DNA of 59,188 nt from an uncultured Lachnospiraceae bacterium (GTDB lineage: Bacteria; Bacillota; Clostridia; Lachnospirales; Lachnospiraceae). The notes beneath the pieces were generated by a model, which was given only the letters and a program-made list of their open reading frames with translations, had not been told where the DNA came from and searched no databases. The position numbers and the translations under genes were made by a program. Numbering within the stretch: position 1 is the stretch's first letter; each line of letters opens with the position of its first letter. The stretch lies in NCBI GenBank assembly GCA_934402515.1, contig CAKRTZ010000007.1, forward strand, positions 1 to 59,188, written 5' to 3'. This document shows positions 1 to 9,114 of this stretch, piece by piece.

Positions 1-300
1 CAGAAGCAACGGATCAGCATCGCCCGGGTATTCCTGAAAAATCCGCCCATTATTATTCTGGATGAGGCAACCTCGGCGTTGGATAATGAAAGCGAATATG
101 CGGTGGCAAGGTCCCTTTCCCAGCTTTCGGAGGGGCGTACCACATTGACAATTGCCCACCGACTGTCCAGTATCCGCAATTCCGATCGTATCCTGGTGCT
201 GACGGAAGAAGGAATTGTAGAAGAGGGAAACCACGAGGAACTGCTTGCCAGAAAAGGGGTGTACTATCAGTTCTATACCCTGGCCAACGAATTGAAATAA
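1..300 (+). CDS. ABC exporter ATP-binding subunit, C-terminal fragment (5' end outside window)
   Basis: This is the last 99 residues of an ABC-type ATPase; reading frame 1 is open from the first base, so the gene begins upstream of the window. Visible are the residues just after the ABC signature (QKQRISIARVFL), a Walker B with catalytic glutamate (IIILDEATSALD) and the switch histidine (TIAHRLSSI). The ending EEGNHEELLARKGVYYQFY is typical of the C-terminus of a fused permease-ATPase exporter. The substrate cannot be told from this fragment. A TraX-like gene follows 20 bases after the stop. Confidence 0.9.
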   Translation, partial: QKQRISIARVFLKNPPIIILDEATSALDNESEYAVARSLSQLSEGRTTLTIAHRLSSIRNSDRILVLTEEGIVEEGNHEELLARKGVYYQFYTLANELK

Positions 301-320
301 CACAAAAGGGTAGAATAATC

Positions 321-1055
321 ATGGGAAATGGGACGCAAACAGTATTGGAATACAGGGTGGAACAGTTTCTTGCTCCGGTGAGGAAACTGGATGCCACCAC
401 ATTGAAATGGATTGCCATGCTGGCAATGGTTTGTGACCATTTTGCCCTGACGATTCTGATGCGGGGAGCAAGGTTTGGATGGATCACCCCGGAAAATCCT
501 ACGGCGTTGAATCTGCCTTATCAGGTTCTCCGCAGCATTGGAAGGTTATCCTTTCCCGTTTTTGCCTATTTTATTGTGGAGGGATTCCTGCACACAAGAG
601 ACTGGCGGAAATATCTGTTGAAACTGGTTGTGTTTGCTTTTCTTTCAGAACTGCCCTTTGATCTTGCAATTTATGGGGAGATCCACTGGCAGTACCAGAA
701 TGTTTTTTTTATTCTTGCCCTGGGGGTGGTGATGCTGGAACTTTTTGTTCGATTGCCTCTTTCCTGGCATGTGCCGGTACTGGCAGGGCTTTCACTTCTT
801 TCCTGGCTGTGTAAATTTGATTACATGGTGATCGGTCTGGTATTGATTGCTGTCTTTTACTGGCTGAGAAACCGCCGGATCGCTGCGGTGGCAGCAGGGG
901 CGCTGGCCTTTATCTGGGAGCCCTGGAGCCTGGTGGGTTTTTTCCTGCTTTTGTTTTATAACGGGGAACGGGGCCGGGGAATGAAATATTTCTTTTATCT
1001 CTTTTACCCGGTGCATCTGCTGTTATTGTATATACTCTGGAGATTTCTGTTGTAA
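321..1055 (+). CDS. TraX family integral membrane protein
   Basis: A 244-residue, very hydrophobic protein with about seven or eight predicted membrane segments. The family signature is visible near residues 25-45: TLKWIAMLAMVCDHFALTI, with the Asp-His pair typical of TraX-family acyltransferase-like proteins. TraX of plasmid F acetylates pilin; chromosomal Firmicutes members have no established substrate, so only the family is assigned. It lies directly behind an ABC exporter gene and may be co-transcribed with it. Confidence 0.8.
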   Translation: MGNGTQTVLEYRVEQFLAPVRKLDATTLKWIAMLAMVCDHFALTILMRGARFGWITPENPTALNLPYQVLRSIGRLSFPVFAYFIVEGFLHTRDWRKYLLKLVVFAFLSELPFDLAIYGEIHWQYQNVFFILALGVVMLELFVRLPLSWHVPVLAGLSLLSWLCKFDYMVIGLVLIAVFYWLRNRRIAAVAAGALAFIWEPWSLVGFFLLLFYNGERGRGMKYFFYLFYPVHLLLLYILWRFLL

Positions 1056-1219
1056 ACCGGAAAATTCCCGCGTTTCCATGGGAAATTTCTTCCCGGACAA
1101 TAAAATGCTTTGCGGGGATGTACCGTTCAAAAAAGAAGTTCATGCGGGGAAAAAAGATGTCGTGAAAACGATCCACCGCATTATATAAAATAGAAGGAAA
1201 AGAAAAGGGGGACTACACC

Positions 1220-2839
1220 ATGAAATTGATGTTTATCGGGGCAGCTCACGAGGTAACGGGCAGCTGTCACTACCTGGAGGCAGCAGGAAAGCATATGCTG
1301 GTGGACTACGGCATGGAGCAGGGGGCAGATGTGTATCAGAACGCGGAACTTCCGGTGCCGGAGGCGCAGATTGACTATGTTTTCCTGACCCATGCCCATG
1401 TGGATCATTCCGGCATGCTGCCACTTTTGTATGCCAGAGGATTCCGTGGACAGATCTTTACCACGGAGGCAACGGCGGATCTGTGCAGCATTATGCTTCG
1501 TGACTGTGCCCATATCCAGCAGCAGGAGGCAGAATGGAAGGCAAGAAAGGCGAAGAGAAGTTCGGAAGTGGTTTACACGGAGCCTATCTATACCATGGAG
1601 GATGCGGACGGTGCCATCCGTCAGTTAGTACCCTGCAGGTATGGGGCAGAGATTGAGGTGTGCGATGAGGTAAAAATCCGCTTTACCGACATCGGACATC
1701 TCCTGGGTTCCGCCAGCATTGAGGTATGGCTGACGGAGAAGGACAAAGACAGTACAGAGGTGACCCGGAAGATAGTCTTTTCCGGAGACATCGGGAATCT
1801 GCACCAGCCCTTAATCAAAGACCCGGCAACCACGGCAGCCGCAGACTATGTGGTGATGGAGTCTACCTACGGGGATCGTCTGCATCCGGCACAACGACTG
1901 GACTATGCATCGGAGCTGACGGAGATTTTGCAGGCAACCTTTGACCGGGGAGGCAACGTGGTTATCCCTTCCTTTGCAGTGGGACGTACCCAGGAAATTC
2001 TCTACTTCCTGCGGCAGATCAAGGCGGAGAACCGCATCAAGGGACACGACAACTTCCCAGTCTATGTGGACTCCCCCCTGGCGGTGGAGGCAACGGGAAT
2101 CTTCCAGCGCAATATGAGTGAGTGCTTTGACGAGGATGCGAAGGCGTTAATTGAGCAGGGCATCAACCCCATTAAGTTTCCGGGGCTGCGTCTGGCAATC
2201 ACCAGTGACGAATCCAAAGCCATCAACTTTGAAAATACACCTAAGGTCATTATATCCGCTTCCGGTATGTGTGAGGCAGGACGTATCCGCCATCATTTGA
2301 AACACAACCTCTGGAGACCGGAGTGCACCATTCTTTTCGTAGGATATCAGGCAAACGGTACGCTGGGCAGAATCCTGGTGGAAGGAGAGACCAAGGAAGT
2401 CCGTCTGTTTGGCGAGCCCATTGAAATCCGGGCACAGATCAGGCAGCTGGCGGGGCTTAGCGGCCATGCAGATAAAGACGGTCTGATCAGCTGGATCACC
2501 GCTTTTGAAGAAAAGCCCAGGAAGGTATTTGTGGTACACGGCGAGGATTCCGTCACCATTTCTTTTGCAGAATGTTTGAAAGTGGAGCACGGTATCCAGG
2601 CCTATGCACCCTATAGCGGCACGGAGTTCGATTTAGCCAGCGGTAAATTCCTGTTTGAGGCATCTCCCATTCCTGTTGCCAGGAAGAGCAAAAAGACGGT
2701 ATCCGATGTGTTTGCCCGCCTGGTGGCTGCAGGACAGAGGCTGCTTAGCGTTATTTACAAAAATGAGGGAATGGCCAATAAGGATCTGGCAAAGTTTGCA
2801 GACCAGGTGATTTCCCTGTGTGATAAATATGATAAATAA
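1220..2839 (+). CDS. MBL-fold beta-CASP metallo-hydrolase (RNA-processing type)
   Basis: A 539-residue protein with an N-terminal metallo-beta-lactamase domain and an inserted beta-CASP domain, the architecture of CPSF73/YsgF-type ribonucleases. The metal-binding motif THAHVDHSG lies near residues 56-64, the GHLLGS histidine near 160, and SGDIG with ESTYGDR at about 190-220. Late motifs include SASGMCEAGRIRHH and LSGHADKDGL. Members act on RNA, but the target here is unknown. The start is ATG preceded by a purine-rich stretch. The region between the TraX gene and this start holds nothing else recognised. Confidence 0.87.
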   Translation: MKLMFIGAAHEVTGSCHYLEAAGKHMLVDYGMEQGADVYQNAELPVPEAQIDYVFLTHAHVDHSGMLPLLYARGFRGQIFTTEATADLCSIMLRDCAHIQQQEAEWKARKAKRSSEVVYTEPIYTMEDADGAIRQLVPCRYGAEIEVCDEVKIRFTDIGHLLGSASIEVWLTEKDKDSTEVTRKIVFSGDIGNLHQPLIKDPATTAAADYVVMESTYGDRLHPAQRLDYASELTEILQATFDRGGNVVIPSFAVGRTQEILYFLRQIKAENRIKGHDNFPVYVDSPLAVEATGIFQRNMSECFDEDAKALIEQGINPIKFPGLRLAITSDESKAINFENTPKVIISASGMCEAGRIRHHLKHNLWRPECTILFVGYQANGTLGRILVEGETKEVRLFGEPIEIRAQIRQLAGLSGHADKDGLISWITAFEEKPRKVFVVHGEDSVTISFAECLKVEHGIQAYAPYSGTEFDLASGKFLFEASPIPVARKSKKTVSDVFARLVAAGQRLLSVIYKNEGMANKDLAKFADQVISLCDKYDK

Positions 2840-2854
2840 TTTAGGAGAGATTGC

Positions 2855-3346
2855 ATGAATGTAATAGCAGCGGTTGACAGTAAGTGGGGAATTGGTAATA
2901 AAAGACAGCTGTTGGTGCAGATCCCCGCAGATCAGAAACTCTTTCGTCAGGAAACCACCGGTAAGGTGATCGTCCTGGGACACCGGACACTGGAGACCTT
3001 CCCTCAGGGAATGCCCCTGGCCGGAAGAACGAATATCATTCTGTCCAGAGATCCGGAACTTAAAGTGAAAGGAGCGGATGTCGTACATTCCATTGAGGAG
3101 CTGATGGAGGAATTGAAGGCGTACGACAGCCGGGATGTCTATGTGGTGGGAGGCGAGAGCATTTATCAACAGCTCCTGCCTTATTGTGACACAGCACATC
3201 TCACCGTGATCGATCACACCTATGAGGCTGATGCCCACTTTCCCAATCTGGAGACAGACGAGGAATGGGTACAGACCGGAGAGAGCGATGAACAGACCTA
3301 CTTTGATCTTGCCTATACCTTTGTGAAATATGAGCGCAGAAAATAA
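2855..3346 (+). CDS. folA: Dihydrofolate reductase
   Basis: A 163-residue enzyme of normal length for NADPH-dependent reduction of dihydrofolate to tetrahydrofolate. It shows the N-terminal IAAVDSKWGIGNKRQL motif, the substrate-binding acidic residue in PADQKLFR, the NADPH loop VIVLGHRTLETFP, and the VYVVGGESIYQQLLP segment. The ribosome site TTAGGAGAG precedes the ATG, and the gene starts 15 bases after the metallo-hydrolase stop, so the two probably share a transcript. thyA is not next to it. Confidence 0.95.
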   Translation: MNVIAAVDSKWGIGNKRQLLVQIPADQKLFRQETTGKVIVLGHRTLETFPQGMPLAGRTNIILSRDPELKVKGADVVHSIEELMEELKAYDSRDVYVVGGESIYQQLLPYCDTAHLTVIDHTYEADAHFPNLETDEEWVQTGESDEQTYFDLAYTFVKYERRK

Positions 3347-3359
3347 TACGACAAAGGAA

Positions 3360-3386
3360 GGAGCTGTGGGATTTTCCTGCAGCTCC
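3360..3386. terminator. Bidirectional hairpin between folA and the convergent small gene
   Basis: A 12-bp stem (3360-3371 with 3375-3386, two G-U pairs) around a TTT loop lies between the folA stop and the stop of the minus-strand gene at 3387. Only short T-rich stretches follow on either side, so it is a moderate terminator that could serve both convergent genes. Confidence 0.65.
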
Positions 3387-3692
3387 TTAATACAAGAGAC
3401 TGAAGGTCATCAGTTTGTTTTTAAAACGGTTGGGGCGGGGCGGCTGTAATGCCGGTTCATAAAAAGTAACGATTTCCCTGGCATTTTCCAGCTTGGCAAG
3501 AATCAGTTCCTCGGCCAGACGTTTGTAGCGCTCGTTGATGCAGATTACATAGTTTTCCTTTTTTACTTTCATAAAATACGGGATACCTGCCTCAGCAAAG
3601 GCAAGACGGATTTTCTCCTTTATCTCCCGGTTGTGGACTTCACAAAGTTCTATTTCATTATTTACATGTACATGGGTAAACGCTGATGTCAT
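3387..3692 (-). CDS. Conserved hypothetical protein (101 aa)
   Basis: No known family is recognised. The frame can be opened upstream at 3707, but that ATG overlaps the ribosome site GGAGGT, which sits seven bases before the ATG at 3692, so the shorter start (MTSAFTHVHV) is chosen. The protein is soluble with mixed charge, has no signal peptide, and ends in a basic segment (RPNRFKNKL). It is convergent with folA and divergent from nagA. Confidence 0.6.
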   Translation of the reverse strand: MTSAFTHVHVNNEIELCEVHNREIKEKIRLAFAEAGIPYFMKVKKENYVICINERYKRLAEELILAKLENAREIVTFYEPALQPPRPNRFKNKLMTFSLLY

Positions 3693-3857
3693 ACAATACA
3701 CCTCCATTTCTGAAGCTTTTTACTGCTTCCTTTACAACATGCCCATTATAGGAGCCACATATGAAAAAACAGTGAACATCTGCGAACATTTTTTGAAAAA
3801 ATTTTTAGGATTTTATGAAGGTTCCCACTGAGACAGAAAGTTCTTTCCATGTATGCA

Positions 3858-3866
3858 TGTTATACT
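3858..3866 (+). promoter_or_regulatory. Putative extended -10 promoter of nagA
   Basis: TGTTATACT at 3858-3866 fits an extended -10 element (TG, one base, TATACT), 50 bases before the nagA start. No good -35 hexamer is visible. The rest of the 224-base gap between the divergent genes holds nothing else recognised. Confidence 0.45.
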
Positions 3867-3916
3867 AATAAGCAGAAAAAGCCCGGTGTCGGCGCAAAGA
3901 ATAAGGAGATAGTGCC

Positions 3917-5062
3917 ATGAAAATCATAAACGGATCGGTGTATGGTGCCGATTTTAAATTTTCCAATCAAACAATTTTGACTAAGGATGATCGCATCGAG
4001 TCCATTGACCCTGCGATGCCTGGAGCCGTAACAGAGTCTGATGATATTTTAGATGCATCTGACTGCTATGTGATTCCAGGTCTGACGGATGTTCATTTCC
4101 ACGGCTGTGTTAACCATGATTTCTGTGACGCAGACTTTGAGGGCGTGCATACCATGGCGCAGTACGAGCTGCAGAACGGTGTTACCACCATCTGCCCGGC
4201 GACCATGACCTTAGGGGCAGATACCCTGTCTGCGATTTGCAGAAATGGAGCAGCCTATCATAATGCAAATCCGGAAGACGGTGCTGAACTGATCGGAATC
4301 AATCTGGAAGGTCCCTTTATTGCCATGTCAAAAAAGGGCGCACAAAACCCTGCTTTCGTACAGAAGGCAAATCCTGAATTGCTGAAACATTTACAGGAAG
4401 ATGCAGAGGGTCTGGTTCGTCTGGTAACCATTGCTCCCGAGGAGGAGGGTGCTCTGGATTGTATACGCAAATGCAGCAGTGAATATCATTTTTCCCTGGG
4501 TCATACCGCTTCTGATTACGATACAGCCTGCAAGGCTTTTCAGGCAGGTGCTGATCATGTGACCCATTTGTACAATGCAATGCCTCCTTTCGCTCATCGT
4601 GCCCCCGGTGTCATCGGTGCAGCTTTCGATGCGCCGCAGGCAAAGGTAGAATTGATCTGTGACGGTATCCACATCCATCCATCTGTAATCCGTGCAACCT
4701 TCCAGCTGTTCGGAGATGACAGAGTAGTTCTCATCAGCGACAGCATGATGGCAACTGGCATGCCTGATGGTGATTATTCACTGGGTGGGCTGCCCACCAG
4801 GTTAGTTGGACATAAAGTAACGTTGGAGGATGGAACCATTGCCGGCAGTGCTACCAACTTGATGGATTGCATGCGCAATGTGGTAAGCTTTGGTGTTCCC
4901 CTGGAAAGTGCCATTAAGGCAGCTGCCTGGAATCCTGTAAATTCCATTGGCATGACCAGAGATTACGGCTCTATCGAGAAGGGAAAGAAAGCAAACCTGG
5001 TTATTCTGGACAAAAACTTACAGATTCGTCATATCATCCACGACGGCAGGCTGGTAAAATAA
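3917..5062 (+). CDS. nagA: N-acetylglucosamine-6-phosphate deacetylase
   Basis: A 381-residue cytoplasmic amidohydrolase that removes the acetyl group from GlcNAc-6-phosphate, the first intracellular step of GlcNAc use and of cell-wall amino-sugar recycling. Visible are the metal motif TDVHFHG (about residues 57-63), the catalytic region NLEGPF, the metal histidines in LGHTASDY and THLYNAMPPFAHR, and the catalytic aspartate in LISDSMMA. The ribosome site AAGGAG precedes the ATG. nagB is not adjacent. Two terminator hairpins follow. Confidence 0.95.
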   Translation: MKIINGSVYGADFKFSNQTILTKDDRIESIDPAMPGAVTESDDILDASDCYVIPGLTDVHFHGCVNHDFCDADFEGVHTMAQYELQNGVTTICPATMTLGADTLSAICRNGAAYHNANPEDGAELIGINLEGPFIAMSKKGAQNPAFVQKANPELLKHLQEDAEGLVRLVTIAPEEEGALDCIRKCSSEYHFSLGHTASDYDTACKAFQAGADHVTHLYNAMPPFAHRAPGVIGAAFDAPQAKVELICDGIHIHPSVIRATFQLFGDDRVVLISDSMMATGMPDGDYSLGGLPTRLVGHKVTLEDGTIAGSATNLMDCMRNVVSFGVPLESAIKAAAWNPVNSIGMTRDYGSIEKGKKANLVILDKNLQIRHIIHDGRLVK

Positions 5063-5101
5063 TTTTTATTTTGTGTAAAATATATGTAGAGGTAAAAAGA
5101 G

Positions 5102-5130
5102 GAGCTGTGGAAAATTCCGCAGCTCTTTTA
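5102..5130 (+). terminator. Rho-independent terminator after nagA
   Basis: An 11-bp stem (5102-5112 with 5115-5125, one G-U pair) and an AA loop, followed by TTTTA. It lies 40 bases after the nagA stop. Confidence 0.8.
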
Positions 5131-5149
5131 CTATGCGATCCACAGCTTA

Positions 5150-5176
5150 GGGAGTTGCAAAGCAACTCCCTTTTAT
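5150..5176 (+). terminator. Second hairpin with T-run upstream of the ABC exporter
   Basis: A perfect 9-bp stem, GGGAGTTGC with GCAACTCCC, around an AAA loop and followed by TTTTAT. It could be a back-up terminator for nagA or an attenuator in the leader of the ABC exporter operon that starts at 5285. No promoter is visible between the two hairpins, which favours the back-up reading. Confidence 0.65.
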
Positions 5177-5284
5177 GGTAATCTGAATACTAGTGTAAAA
5201 ACACTGTTCACGCAGCAGTAAAACACCTGTTGTTTTGCTACGTAAGAAAGTGATACGGTGTAAAAAGAAAATGGAGGAAATAGC

Positions 5285-7030
5285 GTGAAAAAACTTATGC
5301 GGTACATGACCGCTTACAAAAAAGAAGCTGTCCTTGCTCCTCTGTTTAAGATGCTGGAAGCTTCCTTTGAACTCTTTGTGCCTCTTGTCATGGCAGCAAT
5401 CATTGACCAGGGTATCAGTAACCGGGACATTCCCTATATCTGGAAAATGGGTGGGGTGCTGGTGCTGCTTGGCATCATCGGACTGACCTGTTCCCTGACT
5501 GCCCAGTATTTTTCCGCAAAAGCGGCAACCGGCTTTGCTGCCGCGGTGAAATCTGCCCTGTTTAAACACATGCAGAGCCTTTCCTTTTCCGAGATGGATA
5601 CACTGGGTACCTCTACCATGATTACCCGCATGACCAGCGATATGAACCAGGTACAGTCCGGTGTCAACATGACCCTGCGCCTGTTTCTGCGTTCTCCCTT
5701 TATCGTGTTTGGTGCCATGATTATGGCGTTTACCATCGATGTAAAAGCAGCCCTGCTTTTTGTTGTGGTGATTCCCGTTCTGTCCATCGTGGTCTTTGGC
5801 ATTATGTACATCACTATGCCCATGTACAAAAAAGTACAGAACCAGCTGGACAAGGTGCTGGGCATCACCCGTGAGAACCTCACCGGTGCCCGCGTCATCC
5901 GTGCCTTCGGCAAAGAGGAGCAGGAAAAAGCCCACTTTGAGGAGAATGTGGACGAACTGACCAGAATGCAGCTCTATGTAGGAAAGTTATCTGCATTGAC
6001 CAATCCGGTCACTTACCTTATTGTAAATGCGGCAACCATCGCCCTGATTTACACCGGAGCTGTGCGGGTTGACAATGGCTTCATTACCCAGGGTCAGGTA
6101 GTGGCACTGGTGAACTACATGTCCCAGATTCTGGTGGAGCTGATTAAGCTGGCAAACCTGATTGTCACCATTACCAAGGCACTTGCCTGTGCCAACCGTG
6201 TGGCGGATGTGTTCGAGATTACCAGCAGCCAGGAGGCAGTGGAGAAGCTTTCTCCCGAATATCAAGAGGACAAGGATGTGGCTGTCCGCTTTGAGCATGT
6301 AGGACTGACCTACCGCAATGCCGCAGAGGAATCCTTAACCGACATTGATTTTACCGTGAAAAAAGGACAGACTGTGGGCATTATCGGCGGTACCGGTTCC
6401 GGTAAATCCTCTCTGGTCAACATGATTCCACGGTTCTACGATGCAACAGCAGGACGGGTACTGATTAACGGTATTGATGTGAAGGACTATCCTTTGGCAC
6501 AGCTGCGGGACAAGGTGGGTATCGTACTGCAGAAAGCCGTTTTATTTAAAGGTTCCATTCGTGACAATCTGTTATTCTCCTTACAGGAAGGGGAAAAGGA
6601 TGTGCCGGATGAGAAATTATACAAGGCACTGGAAGTTGCCCAGGCCAGAGAGTTTGTAGACCAGAAAGAGGGCGGTCTGGACTTTGAAATCGCCCAGGGA
6701 GGTAAAAACCTCTCCGGTGGTCAGAGACAGCGTATGACCATTGCAAGAGCACTGGTGCGCGACCCGGAAATTCTGATTCTGGATGACAGCGCCTCCGCCC
6801 TGGACTTTGCCACTGATGCAAGACTGCGTCAGTCCATCCGTCAGATGGAGGGCACCCGAACCGTATTTATCGTGTCCCAGAGAGCATCCTCCATCATGCA
6901 TGCCGACCAGATTATCGTCATGGACGATGGTGCGGTAGCCGGAATCGGTACCCATGAGGAGCTGTTAAAAGCCTGTCAGGTCTATCAGGAAATTTATTAT
7001 TCACAATATCCCAGGGAGGTGCAGGCATAA
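5285..7030 (+). CDS. Heterodimeric ABC exporter, subunit A (degenerate ATPase site)
   Basis: A 581-residue fused permease-ATPase: six membrane segments in about residues 15-300, then a nucleotide-binding domain. Walker A is GGTGSGKSS, the signature is LSGGQ, and Walker B is ILILDDSASALD, so the catalytic glutamate position (residue 501) is aspartate and the switch histidine is replaced (VSQRASS). This is the pattern of the degenerate half of heterodimeric exporters such as BmrC/TM287. The start is GTG, seven bases after GGAGG. The stop overlaps the start of the partner gene (TAATG), indicating translational coupling. Likely substrates are drugs, lipids or peptides; not determinable here. Confidence 0.93.
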   Translation: MKKLMRYMTAYKKEAVLAPLFKMLEASFELFVPLVMAAIIDQGISNRDIPYIWKMGGVLVLLGIIGLTCSLTAQYFSAKAATGFAAAVKSALFKHMQSLSFSEMDTLGTSTMITRMTSDMNQVQSGVNMTLRLFLRSPFIVFGAMIMAFTIDVKAALLFVVVIPVLSIVVFGIMYITMPMYKKVQNQLDKVLGITRENLTGARVIRAFGKEEQEKAHFEENVDELTRMQLYVGKLSALTNPVTYLIVNAATIALIYTGAVRVDNGFITQGQVVALVNYMSQILVELIKLANLIVTITKALACANRVADVFEITSSQEAVEKLSPEYQEDKDVAVRFEHVGLTYRNAAEESLTDIDFTVKKGQTVGIIGGTGSGKSSLVNMIPRFYDATAGRVLINGIDVKDYPLAQLRDKVGIVLQKAVLFKGSIRDNLLFSLQEGEKDVPDEKLYKALEVAQAREFVDQKEGGLDFEIAQGGKNLSGGQRQRMTIARALVRDPEILILDDSASALDFATDARLRQSIRQMEGTRTVFIVSQRASSIMHADQIIVMDDGAVAGIGTHEELLKACQVYQEIYYSQYPREVQA

Positions 7031-8790
7031 TGGCTAAGACGAATACAAAACAAAGCAGCTCCGGGGAAACTTTACGGAAGGTACTGCACTATATCAAGCG
7101 GTACTGGGTGCTGTTGATTCTTTCCATTTTACTGGCGGCTGTGTCCGTGATTTCTGCCTTATATATTCCCATTCTCACCGGACGTGCGGTGGACTTAATC
7201 ATTGCCAAAGGCCAGGTGGATTTTGCAGGAATTTTTGTAATCCTGAAACAGATAGGAATTATCATTGCCCTCACTGCCCTGGCGCAGTGGGCGATGAATA
7301 TCTGCAACAACAAAATGACCTACAACATCATCCGTGATGTGCGCAAAGAGGCGTTCCGCAAGCTGGAAATCCTGCCCCTGCGCTATGTGGATGACCATTC
7401 CTACGGCGAAGTGGTAAGCCGTGTCATTGCGGATGTTGACCAGTTTGCAGACGGACTACTCATGGGCTTTACCCAGCTGTTCAGCGGTATCATCACCATT
7501 GTGGGAACTCTGTTATTTATGTTAAGTGTCAATGTGGGCATTACCCTGGTGGTTGTGGTCATCACGCCCTTATCTTTATTTGTAGCAAGCTTTATCGCCC
7601 GGAAAACCTATACCATGTTCCAGCTGCAGTCCCAGACCCGTGGGGAACAGACTGCCTTTATCGATGAGATGATTGGAAACCAGAAGGTGGTACAGGCTTA
7701 CGGACAGGAGGAAGAGACCCAGGAAACCTTCGATGAGATTAACGGACGCCTGGAGAAATGTTCCCTGCGTGCCATTTTCTTTTCCTCCATCACCAATCCC
7801 TCCACCCGCTTCGTCAACAACCTGGTTTACGCCGGTGTGGGTATTGCAGGAGCACTTTTTGCAGTAGCAGGACGGCTCAGTGTAGGACAATTATCCTGTT
7901 TCTTAAGCTATGCCAACCAGTACACCAAACCCTTCAACGAGATTTCCGGTGTGGTAACTGAGTTACAGAACGCACTGGCATGTGCGGCGAGAGTCTTTAA
8001 ACTCATCGAGGAGGAGCCTCAGGTGGCAGAGCCTGCGGATGCGAGAGTGCTGACCGACCCGGAGGGAAATGTCTCTTTAGACCATGTATACTTCTCCTAT
8101 GTACCGGATAAAAAGCTGATTCAGGACTTCAACTTAAAAGTAAAGCCCGGACAGCGTGTGGCAATCGTAGGGCCTACCGGATGCGGCAAAACCACCATCA
8201 TTAACCTGCTCATGCGTTTCTACGATGTGGACAGCGGAGAGATTAAGGTGGAAGGCACCGATATCCGCAATATGACCAGAAAGAGCCTCCGTACCAACTA
8301 CGGTATGGTGTTACAGGATACCTGGTTAAAGACCGGCACCATCCGGGAGAATATCGTCATGGGTAAACCCGATGCCACCCAGGAGGAAGTGATTGCTGCA
8401 GCCAGGGCTGCCCATGCCCACAGCTTTATCAAGCGTTTGCCCCAGGGCTACGACACGGTGATTACCGAGGACGGTGGCAATCTGTCCCAGGGACAGAAAC
8501 AGCTGCTCTGCATTACCAGAGTCATGCTGTGCCTGCCTCCCATGCTGATTCTGGACGAGGCAACCTCTTCCATTGATACCCGTACCGAAATGAAGATTCA
8601 GGAGGCATTTGCCCGACTCATGGAAGGACGTACCAGCTTTATCGTGGCACACCGCCTTTCCACCATCCAGTCTGCGGATGTGATTCTGGTCATGAAGGAC
8701 GGGAATATTATCGAGCAGGGCAATCACGAATCCCTTCTTGCCAAGGGTGGATTCTACGCGAACCTGTACAACAGCCAGTTTGCAAAATAA
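7030..8790 (+). CDS. Heterodimeric ABC exporter, subunit B (catalytic ATPase)
   Basis: A 586-residue permease-ATPase that pairs with the preceding subunit. Six membrane segments are followed by Walker A GPTGCGKTT, a non-canonical signature LSQGQ, Walker B MLILDEATSSID with the catalytic glutamate at residue 510, and the switch histidine in VAHRLSTI. The altered signature lies opposite the degenerate site of subunit A in the heterodimer, so the two non-canonical features match. Acts in the cytoplasmic membrane as an exporter. Confidence 0.94.
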   Translation: MAKTNTKQSSSGETLRKVLHYIKRYWVLLILSILLAAVSVISALYIPILTGRAVDLIIAKGQVDFAGIFVILKQIGIIIALTALAQWAMNICNNKMTYNIIRDVRKEAFRKLEILPLRYVDDHSYGEVVSRVIADVDQFADGLLMGFTQLFSGIITIVGTLLFMLSVNVGITLVVVVITPLSLFVASFIARKTYTMFQLQSQTRGEQTAFIDEMIGNQKVVQAYGQEEETQETFDEINGRLEKCSLRAIFFSSITNPSTRFVNNLVYAGVGIAGALFAVAGRLSVGQLSCFLSYANQYTKPFNEISGVVTELQNALACAARVFKLIEEEPQVAEPADARVLTDPEGNVSLDHVYFSYVPDKKLIQDFNLKVKPGQRVAIVGPTGCGKTTIINLLMRFYDVDSGEIKVEGTDIRNMTRKSLRTNYGMVLQDTWLKTGTIRENIVMGKPDATQEEVIAAARAAHAHSFIKRLPQGYDTVITEDGGNLSQGQKQLLCITRVMLCLPPMLILDEATSSIDTRTEMKIQEAFARLMEGRTSFIVAHRLSTIQSADVILVMKDGNIIEQGNHESLLAKGGFYANLYNSQFAK

Positions 8791-8812
8791 ATTGTGTGGA
8801 AATGAGGAAACT

Positions 8813-9061
8813 ATGAGAACGATGGAATTTAAGATGGAACGTCCCGGACTTCTACAGGAGGGGCAGGAAGTCACCATTACTGAGGGCGTACTGCCCAGTA
8901 ACTACTATTATACCATCGACCCGTCTCTGGCCATGTCCGGTAATTTCCCCTTCCGGGAGCAATTAAAAAGCCGGAAGGGCATCGTCACAGCCATTGAGGA
9001 GAATGCCAGAGGTTACTATGTGACGGTGGAATTTGACGAACCGGAAGTAGTCAAGCGTTAA
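8813..9061 (+). CDS. Small conserved hypothetical protein (82 aa)
   Basis: No family recognised. The ATG at 8813 follows GAGGAAACT, while the upstream part of the open frame overlaps the ABC exporter, so this start is preferred. The protein is soluble and partly charged, with a predicted beta-rich C-terminus (YVTVEFDEPEVVKR). It lies 22 bases after the exporter and 53 bases before ridA, so it is likely in the same operon. Confidence 0.65.
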   Translation: MRTMEFKMERPGLLQEGQEVTITEGVLPSNYYYTIDPSLAMSGNFPFREQLKSRKGIVTAIEENARGYYVTVEFDEPEVVKR

Positions 9062-9114
9062 GCCAGTTGAAACAACAAATACAAATAGCAATCATCGCAA
9101 AGGAGATTAAAGTT

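Noticed and set aside
3693..3707. Upstream ATG of the small minus-strand gene
   Set aside because: That ATG lies within the sequence that forms the GGAGGT ribosome site for the ATG at 3692.
5222..5284. Attenuator with alternative pairing in the ABC exporter leader
   Set aside because: Only partial complementarities are visible (short GTGT/ACAC and AGCA/TGCT pairs); no convincing alternative structure.
5147..5935. 262-residue minus-strand frame opposite the ABC exporter
   Set aside because: Histidine- and glycine-rich composition is typical of an antisense shadow; the plus strand encodes a clear transporter.
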